Source: CBDDGJ01 sp965199285 (GTDB lineage Bacteria > Pseudomonadota > Alphaproteobacteria > RS24). Taken from it: a stretch of DNA of 64,000 nt. The notes beneath the pieces were generated by a model. That model did no database searches, was not told the origin of the DNA, and worked only from the letters and a program-made list of their open reading frames with translations. The stretch is from NCBI GenBank assembly GCA_965199285.1, contig OZ240687.1, forward strand, positions 682,001-746,000, read 5' to 3'. The position numbers were made by a program, and so were the translations under genes. Shown in pieces: positions 8,910 through 17,482 of the stretch (the first letter of the stretch is position 1; each line of letters begins with the position of its first letter).

Positions 8910-9479
8910 TATATAGGGGGTGGGTCATCAAAAGCTGTACCAGTGGATGAATTATTCATTATTTATATCTGTGCAATCAGCTTCATTCTGGCTTGTGCTT
9001 TCATTGTTTACATAGGTAGAAACCTAATTCCCACAAGAAAAATAGCGCTATCATTATCAGGATTACTATGTATCGAATTTATAATATTATTGGCGCAGCC
9101 ATATTTTGAAGATGACAATGTTAAATTTTGGCCTCAACAATATCACAATGTGATAAAGACAATCTCTGATGAAGACTCTTCGCATGTTTTTCTCATAAAC
9201 CCGTATCAAGATTTTAGGATGGAAGGTTTTTTATATCCTTTTATGGGCTATAAAATGCAACATAGTGTCTCTAGCGGATATATAGGGGCACTTGATGATT
9301 GGGCTACTAATATAAAGAGAGACCAAAAGAATAGTTATATTATAGGCATTGAACGCAATGGAAAGACGAATTTTAACACTGATATAAAACAGCAACTTGG
9401 CACATGGGCAGCGGAAAACCATTATACTGAAATTACCTCTCACCCCGCCGCAATCATGTATAAAAACGCTAGTGAATAA
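8883..9479 (+). pseudogene. 5'-truncated membrane-protein gene beside the IS remnant
   Basis: The frame is open from 8883, inside the IS end, to the stop at 9477-9479. The only plausible start is a GTG at 8943 with no ribosome-binding site. The product has two membrane helices (residues about 5-25 and 35-55 counted from the GTG) and a soluble tail of about 120 residues beginning FWPQQYHNVIKTISDEDSSH. Helices followed by a C-terminal soluble tail suggest the end of a polytopic, possibly GT-C-like or oligosaccharide-processing protein whose N-terminal helices were removed when the IS inserted or deleted. The family is not recognised. Expression as a short two-helix protein cannot be excluded. 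Confidence 0.5.
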
Positions 9480-9593
9480 ATCATATAATTATTTAGAACA
9501 AAATTAGCCCCAATATCATATTGGCAGATGCCAAGTGATAGAATTTCTGCTATATGTGTATATTCGCTGATACACAAAAGGGATATTTAGGTG

Positions 9594-10742
9594 ATGAAGC
9601 CGAAAATTATGATTGTTTTTGGGACGCGGCCAGAGGCCATTAAAATGGCACCGCTTTATCGCCATCTCAAACATAAATCCGATAAATTCGATGTACGCCT
9701 GTGCAGCACTGGTCAGCATCGGGAAATGTTAAATCAGGTTTTAGAGCTTTTTGATATTCTTCCAGACATAAATCTAAATGTGATGAAACCCAGTCATGAT
9801 TTATTTGATGTCACCAGCGCGGTATTAACCGGAATGCGCGATGCGATAAAATCATATCAGCCTGATTTATTGCTTGTGCATGGGGATACGACAACGACGC
9901 TCGCCGCCTCACTTGCCGGATTTTATTTGGGCGTTGATATTGGTCATGTCGAAGCGGGATTGCGCACCCATAATTTGCAGCACCCTTTCCCCGAAGAATT
10001 TAATCGGCAAACATGCAGCACAATTAGCAAATGGCATTTTGCTCCCACCAAGCTCAGCCAAGAAAACCTATGCAATGAAAATATTAATGATGAGCAGATT
10101 ATTGTCACCGGCAATACAGTGATTGATGCGTTGTTTTGGGTGCTTGAACATATTGAAACCACCCCTAAAAAAGCGCAATTATTAACCGATCAGATAAACG
10201 CGTCTCTTCCCTTTGATTGGAAGCAGGAAAAATATATTCTGATAACGGGTCATCGCCGCGAGAATTTTGGCGAGGGGTTTATCAATATTTGTGAGGCGAT
10301 AAAATCGCTTGCCCAAAAATATAAAAATATTCATTTTATCTATCCCGTCCACCTGAACCCCAATGTGCAAACGCCTGTTAACGCATTGTTGAACGATATT
10401 CCCAATATTCACCTCATTGCGCCGCTTGATTATGAACCGTTTATTTATCTATTAAAACATAGCCATATTGTGCTTACCGATTCAGGTGGCATTCAAGAAG
10501 AAGCGCCAAGCCTCGGCAAGCCGGTTCTGGTGATGCGCGACACAACCGAACGCCCCGAAGCGGTTCAGGCTGGCACGGTTAAACTTGTCGGAACGGATAA
10601 GGAAAAAATCATCCAATCCGTCTGCTCACTTATTGATGATGAAACACAATATAAAATAATGAGCCAAGCCATAAATCCATATGGCGATGGCAAAGCGGTT
10701 AAGAGAATTGTAGCGTTTCTGGAAGCGCATTATAGCGCATAA
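9594..10742 (+). CDS. wecB: UDP-N-acetylglucosamine 2-epimerase (non-hydrolysing)
   Basis: The protein of about 382 residues opens with IMIVFGTRPEAIKMAPL and contains HGDTTTT, GHVEAGLRT, TGHRRENFG and TDSGGIQEEAPSLGKP. This is the complete signature set of the WecB/MnaA family, including the acidic and histidine residues used for the anti-elimination/syn-addition mechanism. It converts UDP-GlcNAc to UDP-ManNAc in the cytoplasm, feeding surface polymers. Two starts are adjacent (GTG 9591, ATG 9594). No ManNAc dehydrogenase (wecC) is beside it, so ManNAc may be used directly or the partner lies elsewhere. It seems to have its own transcription unit after the IS scar. Confidence 0.9.
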   Translation: MKPKIMIVFGTRPEAIKMAPLYRHLKHKSDKFDVRLCSTGQHREMLNQVLELFDILPDINLNVMKPSHDLFDVTSAVLTGMRDAIKSYQPDLLLVHGDTTTTLAASLAGFYLGVDIGHVEAGLRTHNLQHPFPEEFNRQTCSTISKWHFAPTKLSQENLCNENINDEQIIVTGNTVIDALFWVLEHIETTPKKAQLLTDQINASLPFDWKQEKYILITGHRRENFGEGFINICEAIKSLAQKYKNIHFIYPVHLNPNVQTPVNALLNDIPNIHLIAPLDYEPFIYLLKHSHIVLTDSGGIQEEAPSLGKPVLVMRDTTERPEAVQAGTVKLVGTDKEKIIQSVCSLIDDETQYKIMSQAINPYGDGKAVKRIVAFLEAHYSA

Positions 10743-10839
10743 TATATGTCATTGTTTTTACGCGCAATTCATAATCGCTTTATCTATTTATCCCCGCCAT
10801 GAAAATATCAGTCATACTATCCCAATATAGGAGTAATAT

Positions 10840-12603
10840 ATGACAGATCATAAAAGCCAGCATTGGGGCTTCGACTATCTTTTACCAGCGCAAGCCCAAA
10901 AGCATATCACCATAAACGAAGCCATTCGGAAACTTGACCAATTCTTGCATCTTACAGTCGTCTCTATTCAACGGACAGAACCGCCGCAGAGCTATCCGGC
11001 GGGGGCAAGATATCTGGTTGCAGAAAATGCGTCTGGTGATTGGGCAGGACAAGACCATAAGCTCGCTATTGAGGAAGATGGCGGCTGGCAGTTTTATACA
11101 CCGAAAGTGGGCTGGCGGATCTGGGATGAAGAACAAAAACAATTACGAGTTTATGATGGAACAGACTGGCAAACCATAAATGCCGCGGGTGCAGATCACA
11201 CACATGATATAGAGGATGTGACAGATTTACAATCGAGTCTCGATGAAAAGGCAGAAAAAAATGATGTCTCTGCACTAGACCAACGCGTTTCAATCATTGA
11301 AGGTCAACAGGGGCAAGCCGGCAATGGAAATGAAAATGGATTGAATAATCTTCCCTTGCTTGGCGTCAACACAACCGCAGATGCGACCAATAAATTATCG
11401 GTTAAATCGGAGGCGGTCTTATTAGATAATAATGGTGGTGATGCGCAAACGAAAATCAATAAATCGGCCAGCACAGATACCGCCTCTCTCCTCTTTCAGA
11501 GTAATTATAAGGGACACGCCGAAATTGGTTTATTGGGAGATGATCACTTTCATCTTAAAATATCTCCTGATGGAAATAATTGGTCTGAAGCCTTTATTAT
11601 TGATAAGAATACGGGGCAAGTTAACTTCCATAAAGTCCCGCAAATCGGCGGTGCGGTACTGGTACAAAAAAATTATCTGATAAATGGTGGCTTTAATATA
11701 TGGCAACGCGGCACAAATTTTACCGCACAAGGCTATAGCGCCGACCGGTGGTATCAATCACTTGGTTCTGGGGGTGTGACATCGCGGATTGAAAACAGCC
11801 TCGCCGAACAAGACTCCTTGAGCGGTATATCACGCTATGCGATTAGATGCAGAAATACCAGTTCTGGCACTTCACGATATATTGAACAACGAGTAGAAGA
11901 TGTAAGAACGCTTGCCCATAAAACAGCGACCCTATCCTTCAAAGCAAAGGGAACAAGCCCAAACGCAATAAGACGGATTAAAATCAAACAATATTTTGGT
12001 ACGGGCGGTTCTTCAACTGTAACCCAAAACCTCCCCGCGTCGATTAATCTAACCGGAAATTATCAACAATTTTCTGTATCCGTTAATATCCCATCAATCG
12101 CAAATAAATCTATTCGCGCAGGCTCATATTTGGCAATCGCATTTTATGGTGCGGATGAAACCGCCCAAGCCTTTGATTTCATAATCACAGATGTTAAGCT
12201 GGAAGATGGCACACTTGCCACGCCACTTATAAACCCTCCACTTGCGGAAGAACTCGTTTTATGTCAACGTTATTTTGAAAAAACCTATGCAGCAGAAACG
12301 CCTCCGAGTACAAGGACAGGAATAAATTCGAAAGGTGAATTTACAGGAAATAGAGGTGACCGTTTTGCAATTTCTTTTACAAATAGCTATCTGACCGCCA
12401 AACGCGGGCAACCAAATATTACAATCTATAGTCCAATAACGAGCGAAAAAAATGTAATCTATGATGCCGGTAGTGGGCGGGATAAATCCATTTACACCGG
12501 CTCAGCGGGCGATAAAGGGTTTATCATTAATGGTTCGCCTTCAACCACAACATCTGCAAATTCATTTCATATGTGGCATTGGGTGGCGGATGCAGAATTG
12601 TAA
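10840..12603 (+). CDS. Phage tail-fibre-like protein with N-terminal DUF2793 domain
   Basis: Residues 1-110 (HWGFDYLLPAQAQKHITINE, then the YDGTDWQTI strand) match DUF2793, known from alphaproteobacterial phages and gene-transfer-agent clusters. Residues about 125-165 form a short coiled coil (LQSSLDEKAEKNDVSALDQR), the usual trimerisation stalk. Residues 280-460 carry the tail-fibre pattern LINGGFNIWQRGTNFTA, SADRWYQ, then a jelly-roll ending in VKLEDGTLATPLINPPLAEE and CQRYFEK, typical of carbohydrate-binding fibre modules. No signal peptide is present. A TAGGAG site supports the ATG. No other phage or GTA gene is nearby. It could be a relic, a relocated GTA accessory or a surface adhesin. 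Confidence 0.75.
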   Translation: MTDHKSQHWGFDYLLPAQAQKHITINEAIRKLDQFLHLTVVSIQRTEPPQSYPAGARYLVAENASGDWAGQDHKLAIEEDGGWQFYTPKVGWRIWDEEQKQLRVYDGTDWQTINAAGADHTHDIEDVTDLQSSLDEKAEKNDVSALDQRVSIIEGQQGQAGNGNENGLNNLPLLGVNTTADATNKLSVKSEAVLLDNNGGDAQTKINKSASTDTASLLFQSNYKGHAEIGLLGDDHFHLKISPDGNNWSEAFIIDKNTGQVNFHKVPQIGGAVLVQKNYLINGGFNIWQRGTNFTAQGYSADRWYQSLGSGGVTSRIENSLAEQDSLSGISRYAIRCRNTSSGTSRYIEQRVEDVRTLAHKTATLSFKAKGTSPNAIRRIKIKQYFGTGGSSTVTQNLPASINLTGNYQQFSVSVNIPSIANKSIRAGSYLAIAFYGADETAQAFDFIITDVKLEDGTLATPLINPPLAEELVLCQRYFEKTYAAETPPSTRTGINSKGEFTGNRGDRFAISFTNSYLTAKRGQPNITIYSPITSEKNVIYDAGSGRDKSIYTGSAGDKGFIINGSPSTTTSANSFHMWHWVADAEL

Positions 12604-12619
12604 TTTATTTCGTTCAGGT

Positions 12620-13201
12620 TTAATTAACCTTCGTACTTGCCTCTTGCCCCAATGCGTGCAGGCGGAGTATCCCGTCATCATAATTAAAAATATGCAAGCT
12701 GCCATTATCGGGGCGGAAGGATACGATAGCGCTTGTCCCTTCGGCAGCCGCATAAATTACATTTAGCACAATAAAATGCGAAAAAATCACCACCGCTTCA
12801 TCATCTCGAAAATCGCCCAAGCGGCTAATGATACCCTCGCGCCAGCCCTTAAAATCAACATGCGCGCTTTCCGCATCATTATCGAGATCAGCCCAACTGC
12901 CAGGCATAATCCGGCGCAACCACGCAACCCGCTTATCTAAATCCTGATGCGGGGATGGGATTTCCCGAAAACAGGGATCAATCTCGATATTTTGCTGCCA
13001 GCGTTCAGCCAAAGCTTGCGCGGTTTGTTGGCAGCGCAAAAGCGGGCTGGATATAATCGGCACGGGAGCCGATAAATGCGCCTCTATATTTTCGGCAGCT
13101 TTTGCCGCTTGCGCCCGCCCCATTTCACTTAAAGGCGGGTTAGCATCTTCGCCCCATCCAGAAGCTGCCTCACCATGCCGGATCACATAAAATCGGGTCA
13201 T
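12620..13201 (-). CDS. Histidine phosphatase superfamily protein (phosphoglycerate mutase-like)
   Basis: The 193-residue protein has the RHGE active-site motif near the start (FYVIRHGEA, phospho-accepting His), the SPLLRCQQTA arginine segment and a second catalytic histidine in VVIFSHFIVLN. The family includes SixA-like protein phosphatases and small-metabolite phosphatases; the substrate is unknown. The start codon overlaps the upstream thiolase-like gene by four bases (ATGA), so the two are probably translated together. Confidence 0.8.
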   Translation of the reverse strand: MTRFYVIRHGEAASGWGEDANPPLSEMGRAQAAKAAENIEAHLSAPVPIISSPLLRCQQTAQALAERWQQNIEIDPCFREIPSPHQDLDKRVAWLRRIMPGSWADLDNDAESAHVDFKGWREGIISRLGDFRDDEAVVIFSHFIVLNVIYAAAEGTSAIVSFRPDNGSLHIFNYDDGILRLHALGQEASTKVN

Positions 13202-14745
13202 CCGTTTGGCACCATAATATTTAAGCCCGCTTCATTTTGTTGAAGCTGCCCTTTGGTGCCGATCATATCATGCTGCATCATTTTATCGAGCCTATCCCCC
13301 TCATCCAAAATATGGGCGACAAAACGCGCGCCGCCTGCAACCATGCGACCAATCACAATCGCCATGCGCGGCTTACCCGCCGGATGCGCGATGGTATAAC
13401 TCTCAATCACCCCTGCCCCTTGCGGGCGCTCAATGGTTTCGACATGTGGCTGTGCGTCAATTTTTTGCTGCAATATATCGGGCGCTTCACGAGCCCATGC
13501 TTTTTGCGGCGGCGTGGTCGAATAAAGCCCCATCGAATGTTTGGTAAGATAATAGCCATTACCGGTACACATGCCCTTGCGGCCGGGATTTTGCCGCAGC
13601 TTTTGCGCCATCAGCGCCACGGACAGCAATGTATAAGCATTGCCCGCGCCGCCAAAATAAGGCAAGCCCCCCGTTACGGTAAGCGGGCGCGGATCATTTT
13701 CGGCAATCCCCAATTCATCTCGCGCCACTTCCACCGCGACCGGAAAGCAGGAATAAAGGTCAAAATAATCAATCTCATCAATCGACCAGCCTGCCATGCG
13801 CAAGGCTGTTTCTCCCATGCCTTGAATGGCAGGTGAGCGATGGAGCTCTGGCCGCTCGGTGGCAAACCAAATATCATTCGCATCTGCACAGCCATGCAGA
13901 TAGACATAATTTTCTTCCCTTACGCCTATCTCACGCGCGGTTTTGAGATTGGTCATAATCACCGCCGCCGCCTGATTAACCCGAATAACTGAATTCAGAT
14001 ATTTGGGGTAAGGATAGCCGACCCAACGATTCCCCTCCCCCGCTGTCACCAATTCATCTGCCGCCCGCGCAATCGGAAACCAGCTATAAGGATTTTCAGC
14101 CGCAATCTGCGTGAAAGGCGACATTAGCGCCCCCATTTTACCCATATGAGTGGCCATATCGTGCCCTTTTGCATGTCGCAACGCATTTTCCAAAATCGGA
14201 TAAATATTCACCGGAAAAGAAAGCCCATGCGCGCCTTCACTATCCGTCACCCCGCGCTTATCGGCGCCAAACTCAAGCGGCGCTTCCTCTAATATCTCAT
14301 TCCAATCTTTGCGGCGGTCAACATTTTGGGCAATCGCCCCCATAATCGAACCAAGCGCTTCACCACCGGCAATCAGCACAGTGCCAAGCGTGCCTTGCGC
14401 GATTTGTTCGGCCATATTATTAATCAGTAATTGCGGCGTATTGCCGCCGGTTGGACCATAAAAACACTTATCAACCGCAAGCCCCAGCGCATTGCTGAGC
14501 GAGCGTGAAGGGTTATTATAATTACCAAACGGAATCTCACCACTATCGGGTGAATCGGTCACAAAGCGCACGGTTGTAATCGCATCGAGTTTGTCTTTCA
14601 CCCGCGCCGCAACCCCACTATCAGCAAGCGCCGCTTCGGTGGCAGATAATAATATCTCTAAGGGCGATTGCGCCTTTGTCGCATCTTTTTCTCTATCAAC
14701 CGCAAGCCCAACCCCAATCAGCACCGGCATAAACTCTTCATTCAT
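13198..14745 (-). CDS. Thiolase-superfamily acetyl-CoA acetyltransferase (SCP-x-like)
   Basis: I place the start at the ATG at 14745, which follows an AGAGGGAG ribosome-binding site; the longer frame adds an unlikely N-terminus. The 515-residue product has a thiolase fold with TGGNTPQ, VLIAGGEALGS, a second half with YFDLYSCFPVAVEVA (probable catalytic Cys in LYSCFP), GGLPYFGGAGN, and the C-terminal GNGYYLTKHSMGLYSTTPP region, then an OB-like extension. These features match the acetyl-CoA acetyltransferase/SCP-x group rather than biosynthetic PhaA thiolases. It probably works on acyl-CoA beta-oxidation or a related pathway. The coupled histidine phosphatase downstream gives no clear functional link. 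Confidence 0.8.
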   Translation of the reverse strand: MNEEFMPVLIGVGLAVDREKDATKAQSPLEILLSATEAALADSGVAARVKDKLDAITTVRFVTDSPDSGEIPFGNYNNPSRSLSNALGLAVDKCFYGPTGGNTPQLLINNMAEQIAQGTLGTVLIAGGEALGSIMGAIAQNVDRRKDWNEILEEAPLEFGADKRGVTDSEGAHGLSFPVNIYPILENALRHAKGHDMATHMGKMGALMSPFTQIAAENPYSWFPIARAADELVTAGEGNRWVGYPYPKYLNSVIRVNQAAAVIMTNLKTAREIGVREENYVYLHGCADANDIWFATERPELHRSPAIQGMGETALRMAGWSIDEIDYFDLYSCFPVAVEVARDELGIAENDPRPLTVTGGLPYFGGAGNAYTLLSVALMAQKLRQNPGRKGMCTGNGYYLTKHSMGLYSTTPPQKAWAREAPDILQQKIDAQPHVETIERPQGAGVIESYTIAHPAGKPRMAIVIGRMVAGGARFVAHILDEGDRLDKMMQHDMIGTKGQLQQNEAGLNIMVPNG

Positions 14746-14864
14746 TTGCAAACTCCCTCTTATGGCGCTATAAGTCGCACCAGAGCAGCAGAATTGCAAG
14801 CCCTTTTTCTGCCCAAAAAATAGGCATATGCTATATTGTTAGGCAAAACTATTCTGATCACCAC

Positions 14865-14892
14865 CTGAACCCACCAATAAAACTGGTATAAT
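14865..14892 (+). promoter_or_regulatory. Extended -10 promoter of glnB-glnA
   Basis: TGGTATAAT (TATAAT at 14887-14892) gives an extended -10 element; a weak -35 (CTGAAC, 14865-14870) lies 16 bp upstream. The predicted start near 14899 leaves a leader of about 47 nt, with TAGGAGAT before the glnB ATG. I could not identify a convincing sigma54 or NtrC site in the 146-bp gap. Confidence 0.45.
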
Positions 14893-14945
14893 ATCTGCTT
14901 ATTATCGAGTGGGTTACGGAACTTATTTTCTATAGGAGATCAAAA

Positions 14946-15284
14946 ATGAAAAAAATTGAAGCCATTATCAAACCTTTCAAACTGGACGAAGTTAAGGATG
15001 CGCTGCAAGAGGCAGGCTTACAAGGCATTACAGTATTAGAGGCGAAAGGCTTTGGCCGCCAAAAGGGGCATACGGAGCTTTATCGGGGCGCAGAATATGT
15101 TGTGGATTTTCTGCCGAAGATCAAAATTGAGCTTGTCGTCACTGATGATATGTTGGATAAAGCGCTTGAAGCCATCCAGGCTGCCGCAAAAACGGGGCAT
15201 ATTGGCGATGGGAAAATATTTGTTTCATCGGTTGAGCAAGCCATTCGTATTCGTACTGGCGAAGCCGATGATGAAGCAATATAA
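14946..15284 (+). CDS. glnB: Nitrogen regulatory protein P-II
   Basis: The 112-residue protein has the standard P-II length. The T-loop contains Tyr51 in LYRGAEYVVDFLPK, the site uridylylated by GlnD under nitrogen limitation. The IGDGKIFV and AIRIRTGE segments form the ATP- and 2-oxoglutarate-binding B and C loops. As a trimer in the cytoplasm it relays nitrogen status to GlnE, NtrB and other partners. It is followed after 78 bp by glnA, the common proteobacterial glnBA order, which favours GlnB over GlnK (no amtB is adjacent). Confidence 0.95.
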   Translation: MKKIEAIIKPFKLDEVKDALQEAGLQGITVLEAKGFGRQKGHTELYRGAEYVVDFLPKIKIELVVTDDMLDKALEAIQAAAKTGHIGDGKIFVSSVEQAIRIRTGEADDEAI

Positions 15285-15362
15285 TTTAAAATATCAGAGA
15301 CTATAAATTAAAAACAATTTGTATGTCAGAGCATACAAATAAAAACAGAGGGAAACATAATA

Positions 15363-16772
15363 ATGACTGATGCAACCACAATTCTAAAGAGGATAAAAGA
15401 CGAAAATATTGAATATGTAGATCTGCGCTTTACCGATCCGCGCGGCAAGATGCAACATGTAACGCTTGATGTGGATCTGGTTGATGAAGATTTTTTCACC
15501 GAAGGATCTATGTTTGACGGCTCATCCATAGCCGGCTGGAAAGCGATTAATGAGTCGGATATGAATCTAATGCCAGACCCATCAACGGCGGTGATTGATC
15601 CGTTTTATGCGCATCCAACGCTGGCGATTTTCTGCAATATTTTAGAGCCAAATTCGGGCGAGTCTTATAATCGTGACCCGCGTAGCACCGCGCTTAAGGC
15701 GGAAACCTATTTGCAATCAACCGGCATAGGCGACACGGTTTATTTTGGCCCAGAGGCAGAATTTTTTGTCTTTGATGATGTCCGCTTTTCAACAGAGCCT
15801 TATAATACCGGCTTTGCGCTGGATGACCCGGAGCTGCCAGATAATAGCGGTACGGAATATGAGCATGGCAATAAAGGCCACCGCCCGCGCACAAAGGGCG
15901 GGTATTTTCCGGTTAATCCAGTTGATAGCGGGCAGGATTTCCGTGGCGAAATGCTTTCAACCATGAAAGAAATTGGCTTAAATGTTGAAAAGCATCACCA
16001 TGAAGTGGCGGCCGCCCAGCATGAGCTTGGCTTAAAATTCGGCACGCTTACCAGCATGGGCGATGCGTTGCAGCTTTACAAATATGTCATTCACAATGTC
16101 GCGCATAGTTTTGGCAAAACCGCAACCTTTATGCCCAAACCTGTTGCTGGTGATAATGGCACGGGCATGCACTGCCATCAATCCATCTGGAAAGACGGAA
16201 AGCCGCTTTTTGCCGGCGATAAATATGCCGATTTAAGCCAAGAATGTCTTTATTATATTGGCGGCATTATTAAACATGCGCGCGCCTTAAACGCATTTAC
16301 CAACCCGTCAACCAATTCCTATAAGCGGTTGATACCGGGGTTTGAAGCACCTGTTTTGCTGGCTTATTCAGCGCGTAACCGGTCTGCCTCTTGCCGTATT
16401 CCATTTGCCACCGGCGCCAAAGCGAAGCGGATTGAGATTCGCTTCCCCGATCCAACCGCCAATCCTTATCTGGCATTTTCTGCTATGTTAATGGCAGGGC
16501 TTGACGGGATTGAGAATAAAATCGATCCGGGTGACCCAATGGATAAAGACCTTTACGAACTACCGCCGGAAGAATTGCAAAATGTACCGCAAGTTTGTGG
16601 CTCTTTACGCGAAGCGCTGGAAGCGCTGGATGCAGACCGTGAGTTCCTGAAAAAAGGAAACGTGTTTGACGATGACCAATTAGACGCGTATATTGAACTT
16701 AAGTGGGAAGAAGTGTATCGATTCGAACATACACCTCACCCGGTTGAGTTTGATATGTATTACAGCGTCTAA
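15363..16772 (+). CDS. glnA: Glutamine synthetase type I
   Basis: The 469-residue protein fits the GSI-beta dodecameric enzyme making glutamine from glutamate, ammonia and ATP. Visible motifs are the MFDGSSIAGW loop (50-59), the metal-binding GPEAEFFVFD (129-138), the NGTGMHCHQS ATP region (265-274) and RIEIRFPDPTANPY (356-369). Tyr398 in KDLYELPPEE is the adenylylation site used by GlnE, so activity is expected to be controlled by the P-II cascade encoded next door. An AGAGGGAAA ribosome-binding site supports the start. A hairpin follows the stop. Confidence 0.97.
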   Translation: MTDATTILKRIKDENIEYVDLRFTDPRGKMQHVTLDVDLVDEDFFTEGSMFDGSSIAGWKAINESDMNLMPDPSTAVIDPFYAHPTLAIFCNILEPNSGESYNRDPRSTALKAETYLQSTGIGDTVYFGPEAEFFVFDDVRFSTEPYNTGFALDDPELPDNSGTEYEHGNKGHRPRTKGGYFPVNPVDSGQDFRGEMLSTMKEIGLNVEKHHHEVAAAQHELGLKFGTLTSMGDALQLYKYVIHNVAHSFGKTATFMPKPVAGDNGTGMHCHQSIWKDGKPLFAGDKYADLSQECLYYIGGIIKHARALNAFTNPSTNSYKRLIPGFEAPVLLAYSARNRSASCRIPFATGAKAKRIEIRFPDPTANPYLAFSAMLMAGLDGIENKIDPGDPMDKDLYELPPEELQNVPQVCGSLREALEALDADREFLKKGNVFDDDQLDAYIELKWEEVYRFEHTPHPVEFDMYYSV

Positions 16773-16800
16773 TCTCCCTCTTGAGACGCTTAATCGGAAA

Positions 16801-16823
16801 GGCCAGAGTTTTATACTCTGGCC
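16801..16823 (+). terminator. Hairpin behind glnA
   Basis: A perfect 9-bp stem GGCCAGAGT / ACTCTGGCC with a 5-nt loop begins 29 bp after the glnA stop. It lacks a clear T run, so it may act as an inefficient terminator or an mRNA 3'-end stabiliser. Confidence 0.55.
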
Positions 16824-17003
16824 TTCAGCGTGTTTGAACCTTATTTACAAAAATCATGCCGGTCTTGATAGGATGATGCCAAGCCTTGCTCTTGTAGCGC
16901 CGTTGATAAATCAACCGGATCATTATATCGCCAAACTTTCGCGATAAAGCGATTGGCAAATTTTCCAGCCCTTATATTTGTAATATAGATTTGACGATTG
17001 CGT

Positions 17004-17043
17004 AGCGCGTGTCACTTATAAGTTGGTTCATCAGACACGCGCT
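17004..17043. repeat. Inverted repeat 1 inside the broken nuclease gene
   Basis: AGCGCGTGTC (17004-17013) and GACACGCGCT (17034-17043) are perfect 10-bp arms around a 20-nt loop. It carries one of the stop codons that interrupt the nuclease frame. Confidence 0.8.
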
Positions 17044-17059
17044 AAGCTGTTGTTTTTAC

Positions 17060-17120
17060 GCATATCTCGGGCGGAAAAGTGCCAGAATTTATTATAAAAG
17101 TGCACTTTTCCTAGATATGC
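17060..17120. repeat. Inverted repeat 2 inside the broken nuclease gene
   Basis: Arms GCATATC (17060-17066) plus GGAAAAGTGC (17073-17082) pair with GCACTTTTCC (17102-17111) plus GATATGC (17114-17120), giving a long interrupted hairpin. A 14-bp perfect palindrome AAAAGTGCACTTTT lies at 17096-17109. The first premature stop of the nuclease gene is in the right arm. Confidence 0.8.
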
Positions 17121-17482
17121 TCTAGCCATTGGCTTGTAAACGCTTTTGCCGTAAGCGCGATTTCCGCACAATCGCCAGCAAGCTCTGGTGTATCAATATC
17201 AGCAAGCCGAATTGTCGCAACCACAGTATGATACGCCCAAATCGCGATTTCTGCCTTAAAGCTGTCACCATCAATGACGCGTAAAACCTCTATTTCATAA
17301 TGCGGGGCATATTTTTCTTGCCGCTCCGCCGCCTTTAGCGCGGGGCTTGCCACAATCAGCAAGACTAAGAAAATTATCCCCGCCGCCCCTATAATCTGCC
17401 AGTTGCATCCGCCTCGACGCGGTTTTGATTTTTTCAGCTTTATACCCATATTTTGCCCCCATATATATGTGCGAAATGGCAA

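Larger units (their letters stand above)
16841..17449 (-). pseudogene. Thermonuclease (SNase-like) gene broken by a palindromic insert
   Basis: The ATG at 17449 follows a GGGGGC site and encodes a membrane anchor (IIGAAGIIFLVLLIVAS), then the first half of a staphylococcal-nuclease fold (VLRVIDGDSFKAEI, IRLADIDTPELAGDCAE, KAFTSQWLE) before a TAG at 17111-17113. The second half is in the same frame further on: IYITNIRAGKFANRFIAKVW and LSTALQEQGLASSYQDRHDF, ending at a TAA at 16841-16843. Between them, about 17000-17120 contains three in-frame stops and two inverted repeats not expected in the family. The gene therefore looks like an anchored or secreted nuclease inactivated by a roughly 100-120-bp insertion. 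The two halves are both well preserved, which suggests a recent event. Confidence 0.7.

Noticed and set aside
10840..12603. Prophage
   Set aside because: Only a single fibre-like gene is present; no integrase, capsid, portal, terminase or lysis genes lie nearby.
13237..13836. A 199-codon plus-strand open frame inside the thiolase-like gene
   Set aside because: It is the complement of a gene with clear thiolase motifs, has no ribosome-binding site, and its product is His/Arg-rich without any motif.
14800..14945. Sigma54/NtrC-controlled promoter for glnB
   Set aside because: I could not find a convincing TGGC-N7-TTGC pair or NtrC palindrome; an extended -10 sigma70 promoter explains the region better.
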